A stretch of DNA of 64,000 bases from contig NZ_NPDQ01000001.1 of NCBI RefSeq assembly GCF_002812125.1, positions 640,883 to 704,882 of the forward strand, written 5' to 3'. Below, piece by piece: positions 27,363-37,425 of this stretch. Both the position numbers and the translations under genes were made by a program. This DNA is from Leptospira brenneri (GTDB taxonomy: Bacteria; Spirochaetota; Leptospiria; Leptospirales; Leptospiraceae). The notes beneath the pieces were generated by a model. It was not told the origin of the DNA and made no database searches. It worked only from the letters and a program-made list of their open reading frames with translations. Position 1 is the first letter of the stretch. Each line of letters opens with the position of its first letter.

Positions 27363-28610
27363 TTACTTCAATCTCCAGAGTTTCACTTTGCCTTCATCCA
27401 TTGCCTCACGCAAGCGATCTAAGATTCCCTTTTGGGCTTCTTCAATTTCTGCTAAAGAGACAGGACCTAACGAATCCCATTCGATCTTTATTTCTTTCAC
27501 AAGCCAAGATTCCAAATTGGAATATACTTGATCGCGAAAATCTGTTTCCACTCCTTTCAAAGCACAGGCAATGACAAGGGGATGGATCTCAGAAAAGAAC
27601 CGAGTGAGGCTCGTCCTTCCTAAATGAAGGAGGTCTTCCAAACGAAAGTAGTGTTCTACTATAGTTTCGGCATATTCTGGGCTTTTTTTCTGAATTCGTT
27701 CAATTAAATTTTGAGATGGCAAAAAAGGAAGCCTGGTCAGAATTTCCCCTGCCGTTTTCGCTTTCCGGCTACGAATCTTCGAAACTGGCATTTTTTTCTG
27801 GATGAGTTCCATTTTGAAGCGGAGGAAACGCTCTAATTTGTCCCTTTCCTGGTCCGAATGGTAATCAATTTCTGATAAGGCCAGAATGATCTCTTCTCTG
27901 TGGGTTTCTGGGTATTCTGCCAAAACTTCCGATGCGGTTTCCGGGTCAGAAAAACTAAGAACTCTGGCCACCACTTCCGGCGATTCATCCATCGTTAGGT
28001 TTCGGAGCATCTCTAAAGAAAACTTGGGAAGGTCCGACCAGATGGGACCCACTCGTTTGGAATCTTCCTCTTTTAGAATCTGTTCCAAAAGCGAATACAA
28101 TTCGTTTGTTTCTGGATTTAAGTGGTTTGTGGATCCATCACGACTTGGAGTTTGGGAATTTGTAGAATATGCTTCATTCGCATATTCGTCTCCGAGTGTT
28201 GGTTTTCTGTGTGGCGTCTCGCTTTTCCCACCGTTTTTGAGGGGATATGCGCTATTCGTATATTCGCGGCCAGCTGCGCTTTTGCCGTTACCGCCACCAG
28301 ATATACCCAGAGAATTTGAGTTATAATCGCTATTCGGATAACCGCTACCGCTGACCAAGCTGGAACTGCCACGACCATTTTGATTCGGGTTTCGGGAACT
28401 GGCTTGGTTCCCTTGCTTTTGTAAGAACCTAGTAAAGGAAAGTAGTATGTCTTTTTCTTGGCCTCTGGTCGGGGAGGGGTTGGATTCTACTTTGAGAAGG
28501 AGAGATTCAATTTCGGAATCACTCAAATGAGCAAACACTTCGTCCGGCAAATAGCGGCCTAAGATTTGGTAGGCAAGGGCAGCTTTGTTGGACCGAGAGG
28601 GGGTTTTCAT
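27363..28610 (-). CDS. FliG-like flagellar motor switch protein with inserted linker
   Basis: The 415-residue protein has a FliG-type N-terminal helix bundle (SNKAALAYQILGRYLPDEVFAHL) and a middle domain with a degenerate EHPQ-like site (AEYPETHREEIILAL). Its well-kept C-terminal torque domain reads CALKGVETDF, then SLGPVSLAEIEEAQKGILDRL. FliG couples stator force to rotor rotation. Residues about 73-165 are a low-complexity Gly/Ser/Asn/Tyr linker with repeated EYxNxAY units, not a normal FliG feature. It heads the operon with fliH and may be a specialised FliG paralogue, since Leptospira carries more than one. Confidence 0.8.
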   Translation of the reverse strand: MKTPSRSNKAALAYQILGRYLPDEVFAHLSDSEIESLLLKVESNPSPTRGQEKDILLSFTRFLQKQGNQASSRNPNQNGRGSSSLVSGSGYPNSDYNSNSLGISGGGNGKSAAGREYTNSAYPLKNGGKSETPHRKPTLGDEYANEAYSTNSQTPSRDGSTNHLNPETNELYSLLEQILKEEDSKRVGPIWSDLPKFSLEMLRNLTMDESPEVVARVLSFSDPETASEVLAEYPETHREEIILALSEIDYHSDQERDKLERFLRFKMELIQKKMPVSKIRSRKAKTAGEILTRLPFLPSQNLIERIQKKSPEYAETIVEHYFRLEDLLHLGRTSLTRFFSEIHPLVIACALKGVETDFRDQVYSNLESWLVKEIKIEWDSLGPVSLAEIEEAQKGILDRLREAMDEGKVKLWRLK

Positions 28611-28724
28611 TTAAGAGACATAATAGCTAAATCAAGCAGTCGTACAAACCAAAAAATATTATTTTTTTCATTTCGAAAACTTCCTTTCCAAATCCATGTC
28701 CTCAGGAGTCTCTGAAGGTTAGGG

Positions 28725-30839
28725 ATGACCCGCCAGAAACTAATCTACCTTTCCATTGCACTTTTGACAACAGCTTGTCGTATGGTTGCTCCCTCTCCCC
28801 AAATCCATTCGGGGGAGTTGGATTTACAAACCTTTCCTTTCGAGTCGGGGTCTGCTCTTGCCCTCCAAGGGGATTGGAAATTTTTTCCGGCAAAATTTGA
28901 CGTATCTCAAGAGGCGACACCACCCACTCACCTACCAGTTCCAGCTCTTTGGAATCAAGTTCCTTTGCGTTCGGGGTTTCCTGATGGAAAGGGATTTGGT
29001 ACTTATGTCCTTGATATCAAACTCCCAGAAGAGAGTCAGATTTACTCGGTATATGTACCTGAGGTGCGAACGGCATTTAAACTAACGGCAGGTAACAGAA
29101 GTTTGATGTCCGGTGTTCCTGGGATTAATAAAGAAACTACGCAACCCAGTGCCTGGGGTCAAAGTTTTACCATCACTGCAAAAAATAATCTGCAAATTCG
29201 TATTGAGGTAAGTAACTTCCATCACAAAGAAGGTGGTCTTCCCAGCGCCCCGATTTTTGGCCTCGGTGAAACGGTTCAAAATTATATTTTAGCGCAGAGT
29301 ATGTTGGATTTAGCATTAACAGGCGCTATATTCATGTTTGGTTTGTATCATTTTATTTTATTTTTCTATAGAAGTAAACAAAGAGAAGCATTCTATTTTG
29401 GATTTTTCTGTTTGGTTTTTGCAGCAAGGATTCCCTTTATCGGTAGTAAAACCATATATGCCGTTTTTCCCAATATTCCTTGGGATCTGGTAATTTATGT
29501 TGAATACGCTTCCGTTTTTGTTTTAGGAATTTTGTTTTTATGGTTTGTCGATGGCCTTTTCCCTCGTTTTATTGATACAAAATTAATTTTATACTTCAGT
29601 GCTTACGTACAGTTTATGTTAGTTTACGGACTAATCATCAAACCAGAAGTGTATACACAGTTTGAAGTGATTTTTCAAATATTGGGAATTGTTTATGCAG
29701 TATTTTTAGGAATTCGTTTGTTTCAAATGATGCGGAGAGGGTTACCTGATGCAGGCATTTTCTTTTTTGGGTATTTGATTTTGTTTTTTGGATTTGTTTA
29801 CGATGTGTTCCTTGCTTATAATGGTGAAGGAGATTCTACTTTATCGCAAATTGCGGTTTTTCTGTTTTTTGGTGTTCAGTCCACCATTGTTACACTTCGT
29901 ACAGCAAGGAATTTTCGTAAAAAAGTTTCATTAAAAGATGAATTTGAGTCCATCAATGAAGAGTTTATTTTAACAAATCGTTTTTATGCAAAATTTATCC
30001 CTCGAGATTTTTTAACTCACTTAGGTAAAGAAAGTATCGAAGAGGTGAGGTTAGGTGATAGTAGCGAAAGAGAAATGACCATTTTGTTTGCGGACATTTG
30101 GGAATATTGGGATATTATGTATTCCATTCCTCTTGAGAACAAAATGTTATTTACCAATTCTTATTTGGGAAGGATTGGTCCATGCGTTAGAAAAAACAAT
30201 GGCTTCATTGATAAATACATTGGAAGTGCCATCATGGCTCTGTTTGATGGCGGAATTCAAAATTCCATTAAAGCCGCAGAAGACATTCAGTGGGAATTGG
30301 AAAAATACAACGAACGCAGAAGGAGTTTTGGTTATATACCACTCCATGCAGGTATTGGTATTCATTCCGGTGATACGATGTTAGGGATTTTAGGAGAAGA
30401 AGAACGGATTGAGTCAACAGTAATTGCCGATACTGTCAATCTCTCTAGTCGGATTCAGGGGTTAACAAAAAAATACGGCGCAAGGATTCTTGTGAGTTTA
30501 ACTTCACTGATGTTGCATGAAGATTTGGATACAATTCCCTATCGAATTTTAGATTTTGTTCGTGTAAAAGGAAAACAGGAAACTGTAATGATTGCGGAGG
30601 TTTTGATTTCCGGTATCGATTCTATTTCTGATAAAAAAATTGAAAATAAAGAACAATTCGAGGCAGCAATTTTTGATTATGAACGTGCTGATTTTGTTTC
30701 TGCGTTAGAAAAATTTCGCGAAGTATTTGTGAATAATCCAGAAGATTTGGCTGCACAAATTTATATTGAAAGATGTGAGTATTACCAAACCGCAGGTGTG
30801 GGTGAAGATTGGGACGGGGTATCTGCATGGGAAAAATAG
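28725..30839 (+). CDS. 7TM-DISM class III cyclase, C2-like (metal Asp lost)
   Basis: The 704-residue protein has a lipoprotein-type signal (LLTTAC, Cys18), a jelly-roll sensor domain (about residues 30-185), seven membrane helices (about 192-395), a helical linker and a class III cyclase domain (about 445-625). Compared with canonical cyclases it keeps Asp457, Lys497, Thr565, Asn572 and Arg576, the purine-binding and transition-state set. The second metal-binding Asp is replaced by Ser501 (KYIGSAIM). A TPR-like tail follows. GAAGG precedes the ATG at 28725. The gene overlaps the next cyclase by 13 bases. Confidence 0.88.
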   Translation: MTRQKLIYLSIALLTTACRMVAPSPQIHSGELDLQTFPFESGSALALQGDWKFFPAKFDVSQEATPPTHLPVPALWNQVPLRSGFPDGKGFGTYVLDIKLPEESQIYSVYVPEVRTAFKLTAGNRSLMSGVPGINKETTQPSAWGQSFTITAKNNLQIRIEVSNFHHKEGGLPSAPIFGLGETVQNYILAQSMLDLALTGAIFMFGLYHFILFFYRSKQREAFYFGFFCLVFAARIPFIGSKTIYAVFPNIPWDLVIYVEYASVFVLGILFLWFVDGLFPRFIDTKLILYFSAYVQFMLVYGLIIKPEVYTQFEVIFQILGIVYAVFLGIRLFQMMRRGLPDAGIFFFGYLILFFGFVYDVFLAYNGEGDSTLSQIAVFLFFGVQSTIVTLRTARNFRKKVSLKDEFESINEEFILTNRFYAKFIPRDFLTHLGKESIEEVRLGDSSEREMTILFADIWEYWDIMYSIPLENKMLFTNSYLGRIGPCVRKNNGFIDKYIGSAIMALFDGGIQNSIKAAEDIQWELEKYNERRRSFGYIPLHAGIGIHSGDTMLGILGEEERIESTVIADTVNLSSRIQGLTKKYGARILVSLTSLMLHEDLDTIPYRILDFVRVKGKQETVMIAEVLISGIDSISDKKIENKEQFEAAIFDYERADFVSALEKFREVFVNNPEDLAAQIYIERCEYYQTAGVGEDWDGVSAWEK

Positions 30840-32971
30840 TTAAATTCATCCCATTTTTTGGTAATTTTGTTTTTTGTGGTTTAGTATTTTTTTCCTGTAA
30901 TTTAAGCACTTCTCCTGAAGCAGTGAAAGGATATCTGGAGCTACCTACTGACTTTATAACTAATCATAAAAAACTTTCAACAAATGGTGAATGGGAATTC
31001 TATTGGGGCGAGGTTTATGGCGAACGTTTGTTTGAAAAGATTAAAGAACCTAACAAAACTTATGTCAAGGTTCCTTCTTCCTGGAATTCTTATCGTCCAG
31101 AGGGAGAGGGTGGAGATGGTTTTGCTACATTTCGTTTAACTCTAAAGATACCAGATCCAAAAATTCGTTATTATCTTCGTGTCCAACCCGCCACTAGTTC
31201 TTATGAACTCTATATCAATCGACAAAAGATTGCAAACTCAGGTAAAGTGGGAACTAACGAATTCGAAGCCGTTCCAAAATACCAAATTCAATATGTATCC
31301 TTTCAGCCAGAAGATTACCAACAAGAAATACTTTTTGTTGTAAGTAACTATCATCATGCTCGTGGTGGATATAGAAAACCAATCGAAATCGGAACTAAAG
31401 AAGTCATTCAAAACGAATCACTAATTTATTCAGCTGGAGAGGTTTTTATTTTTGGCGCTATGTTAACTATGGCGTTATACCAGCTAACAGTGTTTTTGTT
31501 TAGAAGGGAAGAAAAAAGTTCTCTTTTCTTTGCTTTGTTCTGTATGTTTACAGGACTTCGATTAATTCTGCTAGATAACTTTTATATCATTTATGCTATA
31601 CCTGATTTTTCCTGGCATTGGATGCAGGTATTGGATTATATATCGGCACCACTTCTTGTTTGTTTTTTCTTAGGGTATTTAAAGAGTTTATTTCCTGGTC
31701 GTTCGGAAGTCCCTAAGTGGATGATATATTCTTCTTGGGGGATTAGTTTTTGTTTTGTATCCTTTGTGGTTTTAACGGAAGCAAAGTTATTTACCAAGGC
31801 AAATATTTTTTCTCAAGTGATAATGTTCTTTTTTAGTATTTGTTCTTTATATGTTATTCTTAAAATTTATCGCCAAAGGAAAAGAGATAGTAGTTTAGTT
31901 TTTTACGGATCTTTGTTGCTTTTGGTTGGATCTACGCATGATTTGATGGCAGGAAACTATTGGTTTCAATCCCAACCTCTTATGCCATTTTCTTTATTTG
32001 TTTTCTTTTTATTTCAGAGTATACTACTTGCGAGAAGAAATGCTCGGTTTTATTCTTCGATGGATACTTTAACAAATGAACTTATTGAAGTAAATAATCG
32101 CTTAGAAGCATCTAATAAGGTTTATGCGAAGTTTGTACCTTTACGCCTTATCCAATTGTTTGCAAAAGTTACAAAATCAAAAGTCAAACGCGGCGATTTT
32201 ATTGTAAAACAAATGTCTGTTTTGTCCTCAGATATTCGAGATTTTACCGCAATCTCAGAAACGTTAAGCCCTGAAGAAACATTTCTTTTTTTAAATGATT
32301 ATTTGCGACAAGTAGGGCCTACAATTCGATCTCATAACGGATTTATTGAAAAATATGTTGGGGATGCAATTTTTGCTCTGTTTGAAAAACAACCTGAAGA
32401 TGCTTTATTTGCTGCGATAGAGATGCACAAAACGATTGCAAGGTGGAATAAGGAAACCAGACCTCACCGAGTTGGGAATATCCAAATTGGTGTCGGGATT
32501 CATTTTGGTGAACTAATGTTAGGAATTATCGGAGAGGAACAAAGGATTGAATCGGCTGTTTTATCAGACTCCATGGGTGTAGCCAATTCATTGGAATCTA
32601 TGACTAAAAAATATGGTGCAAAAATCATTATTAGTTTAGATGCCTTACTCGAATTACAACATCCAGATTCTTATCCACATAGAATTTTGGATTTTATTCA
32701 AATTCCAGCAAAACAAAAGTTAATCGGGATAGCGCAAGTGTTAGTGGAAGGTGTGGAAGAGTCTTTTGATTTGAAACTGAAAACCAAAGAACAATTTGAA
32801 GCAAGTGTGAATCTTTTTTGGGATGGTGAATTCACAAAGGCAGGGGATGGTTTTCGGGCTGTTGTTGGAATCGACCCTTCCGACAAAGCGGCGAAACTAT
32901 ACCTGGAACGGACTGAAATGTATGCACAAAATGGCCCTCCACCAGGATTCGGGAAAGGATTTTTGGCATAA
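30827..32971 (+). CDS. 7TM-DISM class III cyclase, C1-like (Asn/Arg lost)
   Basis: From the ATG at 30827 (714 residues; a TTG at 30809 is less likely) the protein has a lipoprotein signal (GLVFFSC, Cys24), jelly-roll sensor domain, seven membrane helices and a class III cyclase domain. Both metal Asps are intact (SSDIRDFT, Asp469; KYVGDAIFALF, Asp513). The purine-site and transition-state residues are replaced: AVLSDSMGVANS puts Ala577, Gly584 and Ser588 where Thr/Asp, Asn and Arg are expected. On its own it should be inactive. It is the mirror image of the upstream cyclase, with which it overlaps. Confidence 0.88.
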   Translation: MGKIVKFIPFFGNFVFCGLVFFSCNLSTSPEAVKGYLELPTDFITNHKKLSTNGEWEFYWGEVYGERLFEKIKEPNKTYVKVPSSWNSYRPEGEGGDGFATFRLTLKIPDPKIRYYLRVQPATSSYELYINRQKIANSGKVGTNEFEAVPKYQIQYVSFQPEDYQQEILFVVSNYHHARGGYRKPIEIGTKEVIQNESLIYSAGEVFIFGAMLTMALYQLTVFLFRREEKSSLFFALFCMFTGLRLILLDNFYIIYAIPDFSWHWMQVLDYISAPLLVCFFLGYLKSLFPGRSEVPKWMIYSSWGISFCFVSFVVLTEAKLFTKANIFSQVIMFFFSICSLYVILKIYRQRKRDSSLVFYGSLLLLVGSTHDLMAGNYWFQSQPLMPFSLFVFFLFQSILLARRNARFYSSMDTLTNELIEVNNRLEASNKVYAKFVPLRLIQLFAKVTKSKVKRGDFIVKQMSVLSSDIRDFTAISETLSPEETFLFLNDYLRQVGPTIRSHNGFIEKYVGDAIFALFEKQPEDALFAAIEMHKTIARWNKETRPHRVGNIQIGVGIHFGELMLGIIGEEQRIESAVLSDSMGVANSLESMTKKYGAKIIISLDALLELQHPDSYPHRILDFIQIPAKQKLIGIAQVLVEGVEESFDLKLKTKEQFEASVNLFWDGEFTKAGDGFRAVVGIDPSDKAAKLYLERTEMYAQNGPPPGFGKGFLA

Positions 32972-33056
32972 AAAAGACATAGATTCGCCCCGTTTCGCGA
33001 AAAAGTTCTTGAACTTCCTTTCTAAATGAACGAGAGTCAGTAATACGGAGATTCCC

Positions 33057-34532
33057 ATGACCCAAGCCACTCTCACCCAAGCCTCTAATTCTGGAAAGGC
33101 TGTGATCCAAACAAAAAGTTTTACTCCATCTGATATTGACCGCATTTTCCAAGCGCAGAAGAAAAAGTCTTTGGAACTGCGTTTGTCGAATTTCAAAACG
33201 CGGATTCTTAAATTAAAGAAATTAAAAAATGCCGTCCTGAAATACCAAAAAGAAATCCAAACGGCTCTTCATTCCGATTTCAAAAAATCTCCTGGGGAAG
33301 TTGATATTACAGAAATCCTTCCTACCATTGCAGAAATCAACGATGCAATTCGCCATGTAAAACATTGGATGCGCCCAAAAAACGTGATGACTCCACCGAC
33401 CCTACTTGGTGCGACTAGTCGCATTGTTTATGAACCTAAGGGAGTTTGCCTCATCATTGCTCCTTGGAACTATCCGTTCCATCTTGCCATTGCTCCTTTG
33501 GCTGCTGCGATTGCGGCGGGCAATACTGTCATGTTGAAACCATCTGAATTCACTCCTCATACTGCAGATGTCATTAAGGCAATGTTAAGTGAGGTGTTTT
33601 TAGAAGATGAGGTAGCTGTATTTGAAGGTGATGTTTCTGTTGCCACTGCGTTATTAGAGGCACCATTTGATCATATCTTTTTTACAGGATCTACTCCTGT
33701 TGGAAAAATTGTTATGGCTGCTGCTGCAAAAAATCTTACAAGCGTCACGCTAGAGTTAGGTGGTAAGTCTCCTTCCATTATTGCAGAAGATGCCGATATG
33801 AAAGTCGCCGCAGAAAGAATTATGTGGGGAAAATTTCTAAATGCAGGACAAACCTGCGTGGCTCCTGATTATCTTTTGATTCCGGAAGCAAAGGTGGATG
33901 AGTTTGTAAAAAATGCAAAAGAAACCACTGAAAGTTTCTTCAAGTCCAAACCTGAAAATTTTACAGCAAGTCCTGACTTTTGCCGTATCGTCAATGCGAA
34001 GAATTTTGGAAGGGTTTCTTCTTATATAGAAGATGCAGTCAAAAAAGGTGCAAAAATTGCCTATGGTGGAGAGGTCAGAAGTTCTGATAACTTCATTTCA
34101 CCAACCATTCTGACTAACGTATCTTTAGATGCTCGTATTATGGAAGATGAAATTTTTGGGCCGTTACTTCCTATTGTGACTTACAAAACTTTGGATGAAG
34201 CCATTCACATCATCAACGAAAGACCAAAACCATTGGCGTTGTATGTTTTCACAAAGAAAAGAAGTACATCCAGATACGTGATTAAAAGAACCAGTTCCGG
34301 TGGTACAGTCATCAATGATGTAATCCTTCATTTGGTGAATTCAAATTTACCATTTGGTGGGGTGAACCATTCAGGGCACGGTAGTTATCATGGGCTTTTT
34401 GGATTTAAAACATTTTCGCATGAAAGATCTGTTTTACAAACGCCTAAGGCATCTATTGCTAAATTGATGTATCCACCTTACTCTAGTTTTGTGAGACTCA
34501 TCGTGCGGTTAACAACTAAGTTTTTCGTTTAG
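33057..34532 (+). CDS. Aldehyde dehydrogenase family protein
   Basis: The 491-residue enzyme follows the class 3-like aldehyde dehydrogenase pattern. It has [32 protein letters not shown], the [10 protein letters not shown] cofactor turn, catalytic Glu in TLELGGKSP and catalytic Cys in [11 protein letters not shown]. Members oxidise fatty or aromatic aldehydes with NAD(P). A C-terminal hydrophobic segment (residues about 470-491) may anchor it to the membrane, as in fatty aldehyde dehydrogenases. ACGGAG lies six bases before the ATG. It is a single-gene unit with its own terminator. Confidence 0.93.
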   Translation: MTQATLTQASNSGKAVIQTKSFTPSDIDRIFQAQKKKSLELRLSNFKTRILKLKKLKNAVLKYQKEIQTALHSDFKKSPGEVDITEILPTIAEINDAIRHVKHWMRPKNVMTPPTLLGATSRIVYEPKGVCLIIAPWNYPFHLAIAPLAAAIAAGNTVMLKPSEFTPHTADVIKAMLSEVFLEDEVAVFEGDVSVATALLEAPFDHIFFTGSTPVGKIVMAAAAKNLTSVTLELGGKSPSIIAEDADMKVAAERIMWGKFLNAGQTCVAPDYLLIPEAKVDEFVKNAKETTESFFKSKPENFTASPDFCRIVNAKNFGRVSSYIEDAVKKGAKIAYGGEVRSSDNFISPTILTNVSLDARIMEDEIFGPLLPIVTYKTLDEAIHIINERPKPLALYVFTKKRSTSRYVIKRTSSGGTVINDVILHLVNSNLPFGGVNHSGHGSYHGLFGFKTFSHERSVLQTPKASIAKLMYPPYSSFVRLIVRLTTKFFV

Positions 34533-34553
34533 TCTAAATTCGCTTAAAAAAAT

Positions 34554-34584
34554 GGCATTTCTTGGAGAAACTCTGAGAAGTGCC
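34554..34584 (+). terminator. Terminator behind aldehyde dehydrogenase
   Basis: GGCATTTCT (34554-34562) pairs with AGAAGTGCC (34576-34584) with one G-T pair. The loop can fold further (GAG/CTC), and TTTGTTTGTT follows. The rest of the gap to 34725 shows no gene. Confidence 0.75.
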
Positions 34585-34725
34585 TTTGTTTGTTCTACTA
34601 CAGAATCTTGTTCTTTTTATACCCCATTACTGATAACTTTCCCCTTTGGAAACGAATGATAAATATCAATTCCTAAAATGATTCTAAATCCGTGACACTA
34701 GAATTGTGGTTATTTTTGTGGAATT

Positions 34726-35829
34726 ATGCAAAAGGATTATTCCGCGCATCTCGATTCCTTACGAATCACTTGGTTAAGTGAACCTTTCCACCTCGGAATT
34801 CCCATCATTGATCTTCAACACGTATGGTTGGTTCATATCATTCTCGAATTGGAAGAAACGATCGTGGAATCCGAAAAGGATGGATCTGATGTTGATGTTC
34901 ATTCTTCTTTCCGAAAGGCCTTAGATTATGTTGCAGAACATTTTACTTTAGAAGAAGATATTTTAGAACATTTTAATTATCCGAAATACAAAGAACATGT
35001 ACAAGGGCACCGACAATTTGTCGAACGTTTAACAGAAAAATATTACGAAGCAAAAAATAACCAAATGGCAGCTTTGGGAATTTTGCAAATTCTTAAAAAA
35101 TGGTTATTCCAACATATCTTACATGATGATACCGATTATGCAGAATTTTTTAAATCCAGTGGGGTTGATCTAAAGTCTTATTGTAATGAAATGTTGAAGT
35201 CTGGGAAATATCCAATTTCCAAAGAACAACTTCTTATCTATCAGAATATTGTCCAGATGGACACAAGTCATATTGCTCTTCACGAACAGTCGATAGATAC
35301 TATCCAAGAAATCAGAAATATTTGGAAAACATATAATCTCTCTACTGGAATTCCCATCATTGACTTACAACATGTTTGGCTTTTGAAGATGATTGTTGAG
35401 TTGGATCATTCTTTGAAGTTAGGAGATGGATCCAGCGAAACCTTTCAAAAGGTGATCGCTTCTGCCATCGAATATACAAAAGACCATTTTAGTGTGGAAG
35501 ATAAAATCATGAGGTACTTTCGATACACGGATGTGGTGCAGCATATGAACCAACACAAACGTTTTATTGACTTTATCAAAACGAGAAACGATGAATTTAA
35601 ACTAGGACATCCGCGGGCTGGTTTGCATTTGGTGCAAGATTTACGAAATTGGCTTTTGTCGCATATTGCCCTTGAGGATAAAAAAATTGGAATTGCTTTT
35701 GAAGCTCGTGTTCGGGAGCTTTCTGAGTTCACAAAAAAACTGCACCAAGCTGGCGAAATCGTCATTTCTCGGGAACAAAAAAACCTATATAAATTAGTGA
35801 TGCAATCGGCTCCCGACCCGTTGGATTGA
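34726..35829 (+). CDS. Double-domain bacteriohemerythrin
   Basis: The 367-residue protein is two hemerythrin domains in tandem (about residues 15-150 and 205-345). Each keeps all seven expected di-iron ligands: His in IDLQHVW, HFTLE/HFSVE, HVQGH/HMNQH, and the final His with Asp five residues on (HILHDD; HIALED). The eleven residues IPIIDLQHVWL are identical in both, showing an internal duplication. Such proteins bind O2 (or NO) at the di-iron centre for storage, delivery or sensing. There is no signal peptide or membrane segment. The gene stands alone. Confidence 0.9.
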   Translation: MQKDYSAHLDSLRITWLSEPFHLGIPIIDLQHVWLVHIILELEETIVESEKDGSDVDVHSSFRKALDYVAEHFTLEEDILEHFNYPKYKEHVQGHRQFVERLTEKYYEAKNNQMAALGILQILKKWLFQHILHDDTDYAEFFKSSGVDLKSYCNEMLKSGKYPISKEQLLIYQNIVQMDTSHIALHEQSIDTIQEIRNIWKTYNLSTGIPIIDLQHVWLLKMIVELDHSLKLGDGSSETFQKVIASAIEYTKDHFSVEDKIMRYFRYTDVVQHMNQHKRFIDFIKTRNDEFKLGHPRAGLHLVQDLRNWLLSHIALEDKKIGIAFEARVRELSEFTKKLHQAGEIVISREQKNLYKLVMQSAPDPLD

Positions 35830-35888
35830 TTTCCCTCGGAAATTGAATTGCCAGGTTCATTTTCCAAGAAAATCCTGTTATCAAAGCC

Positions 35889-37352
35889 ATGGAATACGAA
35901 GTCATCATCGGTCTGGAAGTGCACGTCCAGCTCAATACTCTATCAAAAATTTTTTCCACAGCCACAAATGAATTCGGTGGTAGCCCTAACACTCATATTT
36001 CCACACTTTGTGTGGCATTACCTGGCACATTGCCAGTGTTAAACGAAGTTGTTCTTGAAAAAGCTGTTCGTGCTGGTGTGGCACTTGGATGTGAGATCAC
36101 AAGATTTACAAAATTTGATCGTAAAAACTATTTTTACCCTGACTTACCAAAAGGATATCAAATCTCTCAGTTTGATAAACCTTATGCAACCCAAGGTGGA
36201 ATCCATATCAAATTGAAAGGGGAAACAGAAGAGAAATTCATTCCCTTAACAAGAATTCATATGGAAGAAGATGCGGGAAAACTTATCCACTCGCATGATC
36301 CTTCTATCAATCGTTCTTATGTTGATTATAACCGTGCAGGAACACCGCTCATTGAAATTGTATCGGAACCAGATTTACGTTCTTCTGATGAAGCTTATGT
36401 TTACTTAAATGAATTAAAAACAATTTTACGATACATTCAAGTTTCCGATTGTAATATGGAAGAAGGGTCTCTTCGCTGTGATGCTAACGTTTCCATTCGC
36501 CCAAAAGGGGAAAAAGGGTTTCGGACTCGTGTAGAAATTAAAAACCTAAACTCTTTTAAGGCCGTCAAACAAGCAATAGACTATGAGATAGAATGGCAAA
36601 AAGATATGTATTCTCGTGGGGAAACGTTCCGCCAGATGACAAAACTTTGGGATGCGACTTTACTTAAAACCATTCCTATGCGCTCCAAAGAGATGAGCCA
36701 TGACTATCGTTATTTTCCTGAACCAGATCTACCAACAATTCAAATTGCTGATTCATTCATTGAGGAGATCCGTAAAAGTTTACCTGAACTTCCGAGACAA
36801 AAAAAAGAAAGATATAAAACAGAACTTGGACTTCCTGATTACGATGCAGAAGTATTAACAAGCGAACGTGAAATTGCTGAATACTTTGAACAAGCTCTTC
36901 TTATTTCTGGTGATGCTAAAAAAACATCCAACTGGGTAAAAGATGAAATTCTTGGAATCGTAAACAAAGAGAACATTTCCATAGAAGAATTTGCTATTGA
37001 TCCTGTACGTATTGGTAAACTTGTGAAACTCATCAATTCAGGGGAGATCACAGGAAAAATTGCAAAATCAATTTTTGAAGATATGTTAACTTCTAAGGAC
37101 CAGCCAGAAGCCATTGTGGAAACAAAAGGTTTAAAAGTGGTTCGTGATGATAAAGCTTTGGAAGAAATTGTTAACCGTGTGATTGAATCACAACCTGAAT
37201 CTGTAGAGGGTTGGAAAAATGGAAAAGATCGTGTGTTAGGTGCTATCGTTGGTGGAGTGATGAAAGAAACCAAAGGGAAAGCGGATCCAAAACTTGTAAA
37301 CGAACTGATCCTTGCAAAACTTGGTCCACTTGGGGAAAAAAAGAAAGTTTAA
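35889..37352 (+). CDS. gatB: Asp-tRNA(Asn)/Glu-tRNA(Gln) amidotransferase subunit B
   Basis: The 487-residue protein is Gat[14 protein letters not shown] at the N-terminus, then [50 protein letters not shown] and [15 protein letters not shown]-terminal GatB/Yqey tail ends in [15 protein letters not shown]. It phosphorylates and positions mischarged Glu- or Asp-tRNA for amidation in the GatCAB complex. GatA and GatC are not adjacent. Length is normal. Confidence 0.97.
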   Translation: MEYEVIIGLEVHVQLNTLSKIFSTATNEFGGSPNTHISTLCVALPGTLPVLNEVVLEKAVRAGVALGCEITRFTKFDRKNYFYPDLPKGYQISQFDKPYATQGGIHIKLKGETEEKFIPLTRIHMEEDAGKLIHSHDPSINRSYVDYNRAGTPLIEIVSEPDLRSSDEAYVYLNELKTILRYIQVSDCNMEEGSLRCDANVSIRPKGEKGFRTRVEIKNLNSFKAVKQAIDYEIEWQKDMYSRGETFRQMTKLWDATLLKTIPMRSKEMSHDYRYFPEPDLPTIQIADSFIEEIRKSLPELPRQKKERYKTELGLPDYDAEVLTSEREIAEYFEQALLISGDAKKTSNWVKDEILGIVNKENISIEEFAIDPVRIGKLVKLINSGEITGKIAKSIFEDMLTSKDQPEAIVETKGLKVVRDDKALEEIVNRVIESQPESVEGWKNGKDRVLGAIVGGVMKETKGKADPKLVNELILAKLGPLGEKKKV

Positions 37353-37425
37353 ACATTCGTTTGTCTTTTAGGTAAGTCACTGGTGGACAAAAAATGTATA
37401 GTCTTTGCCTGCCAGCTAGCGAAGG

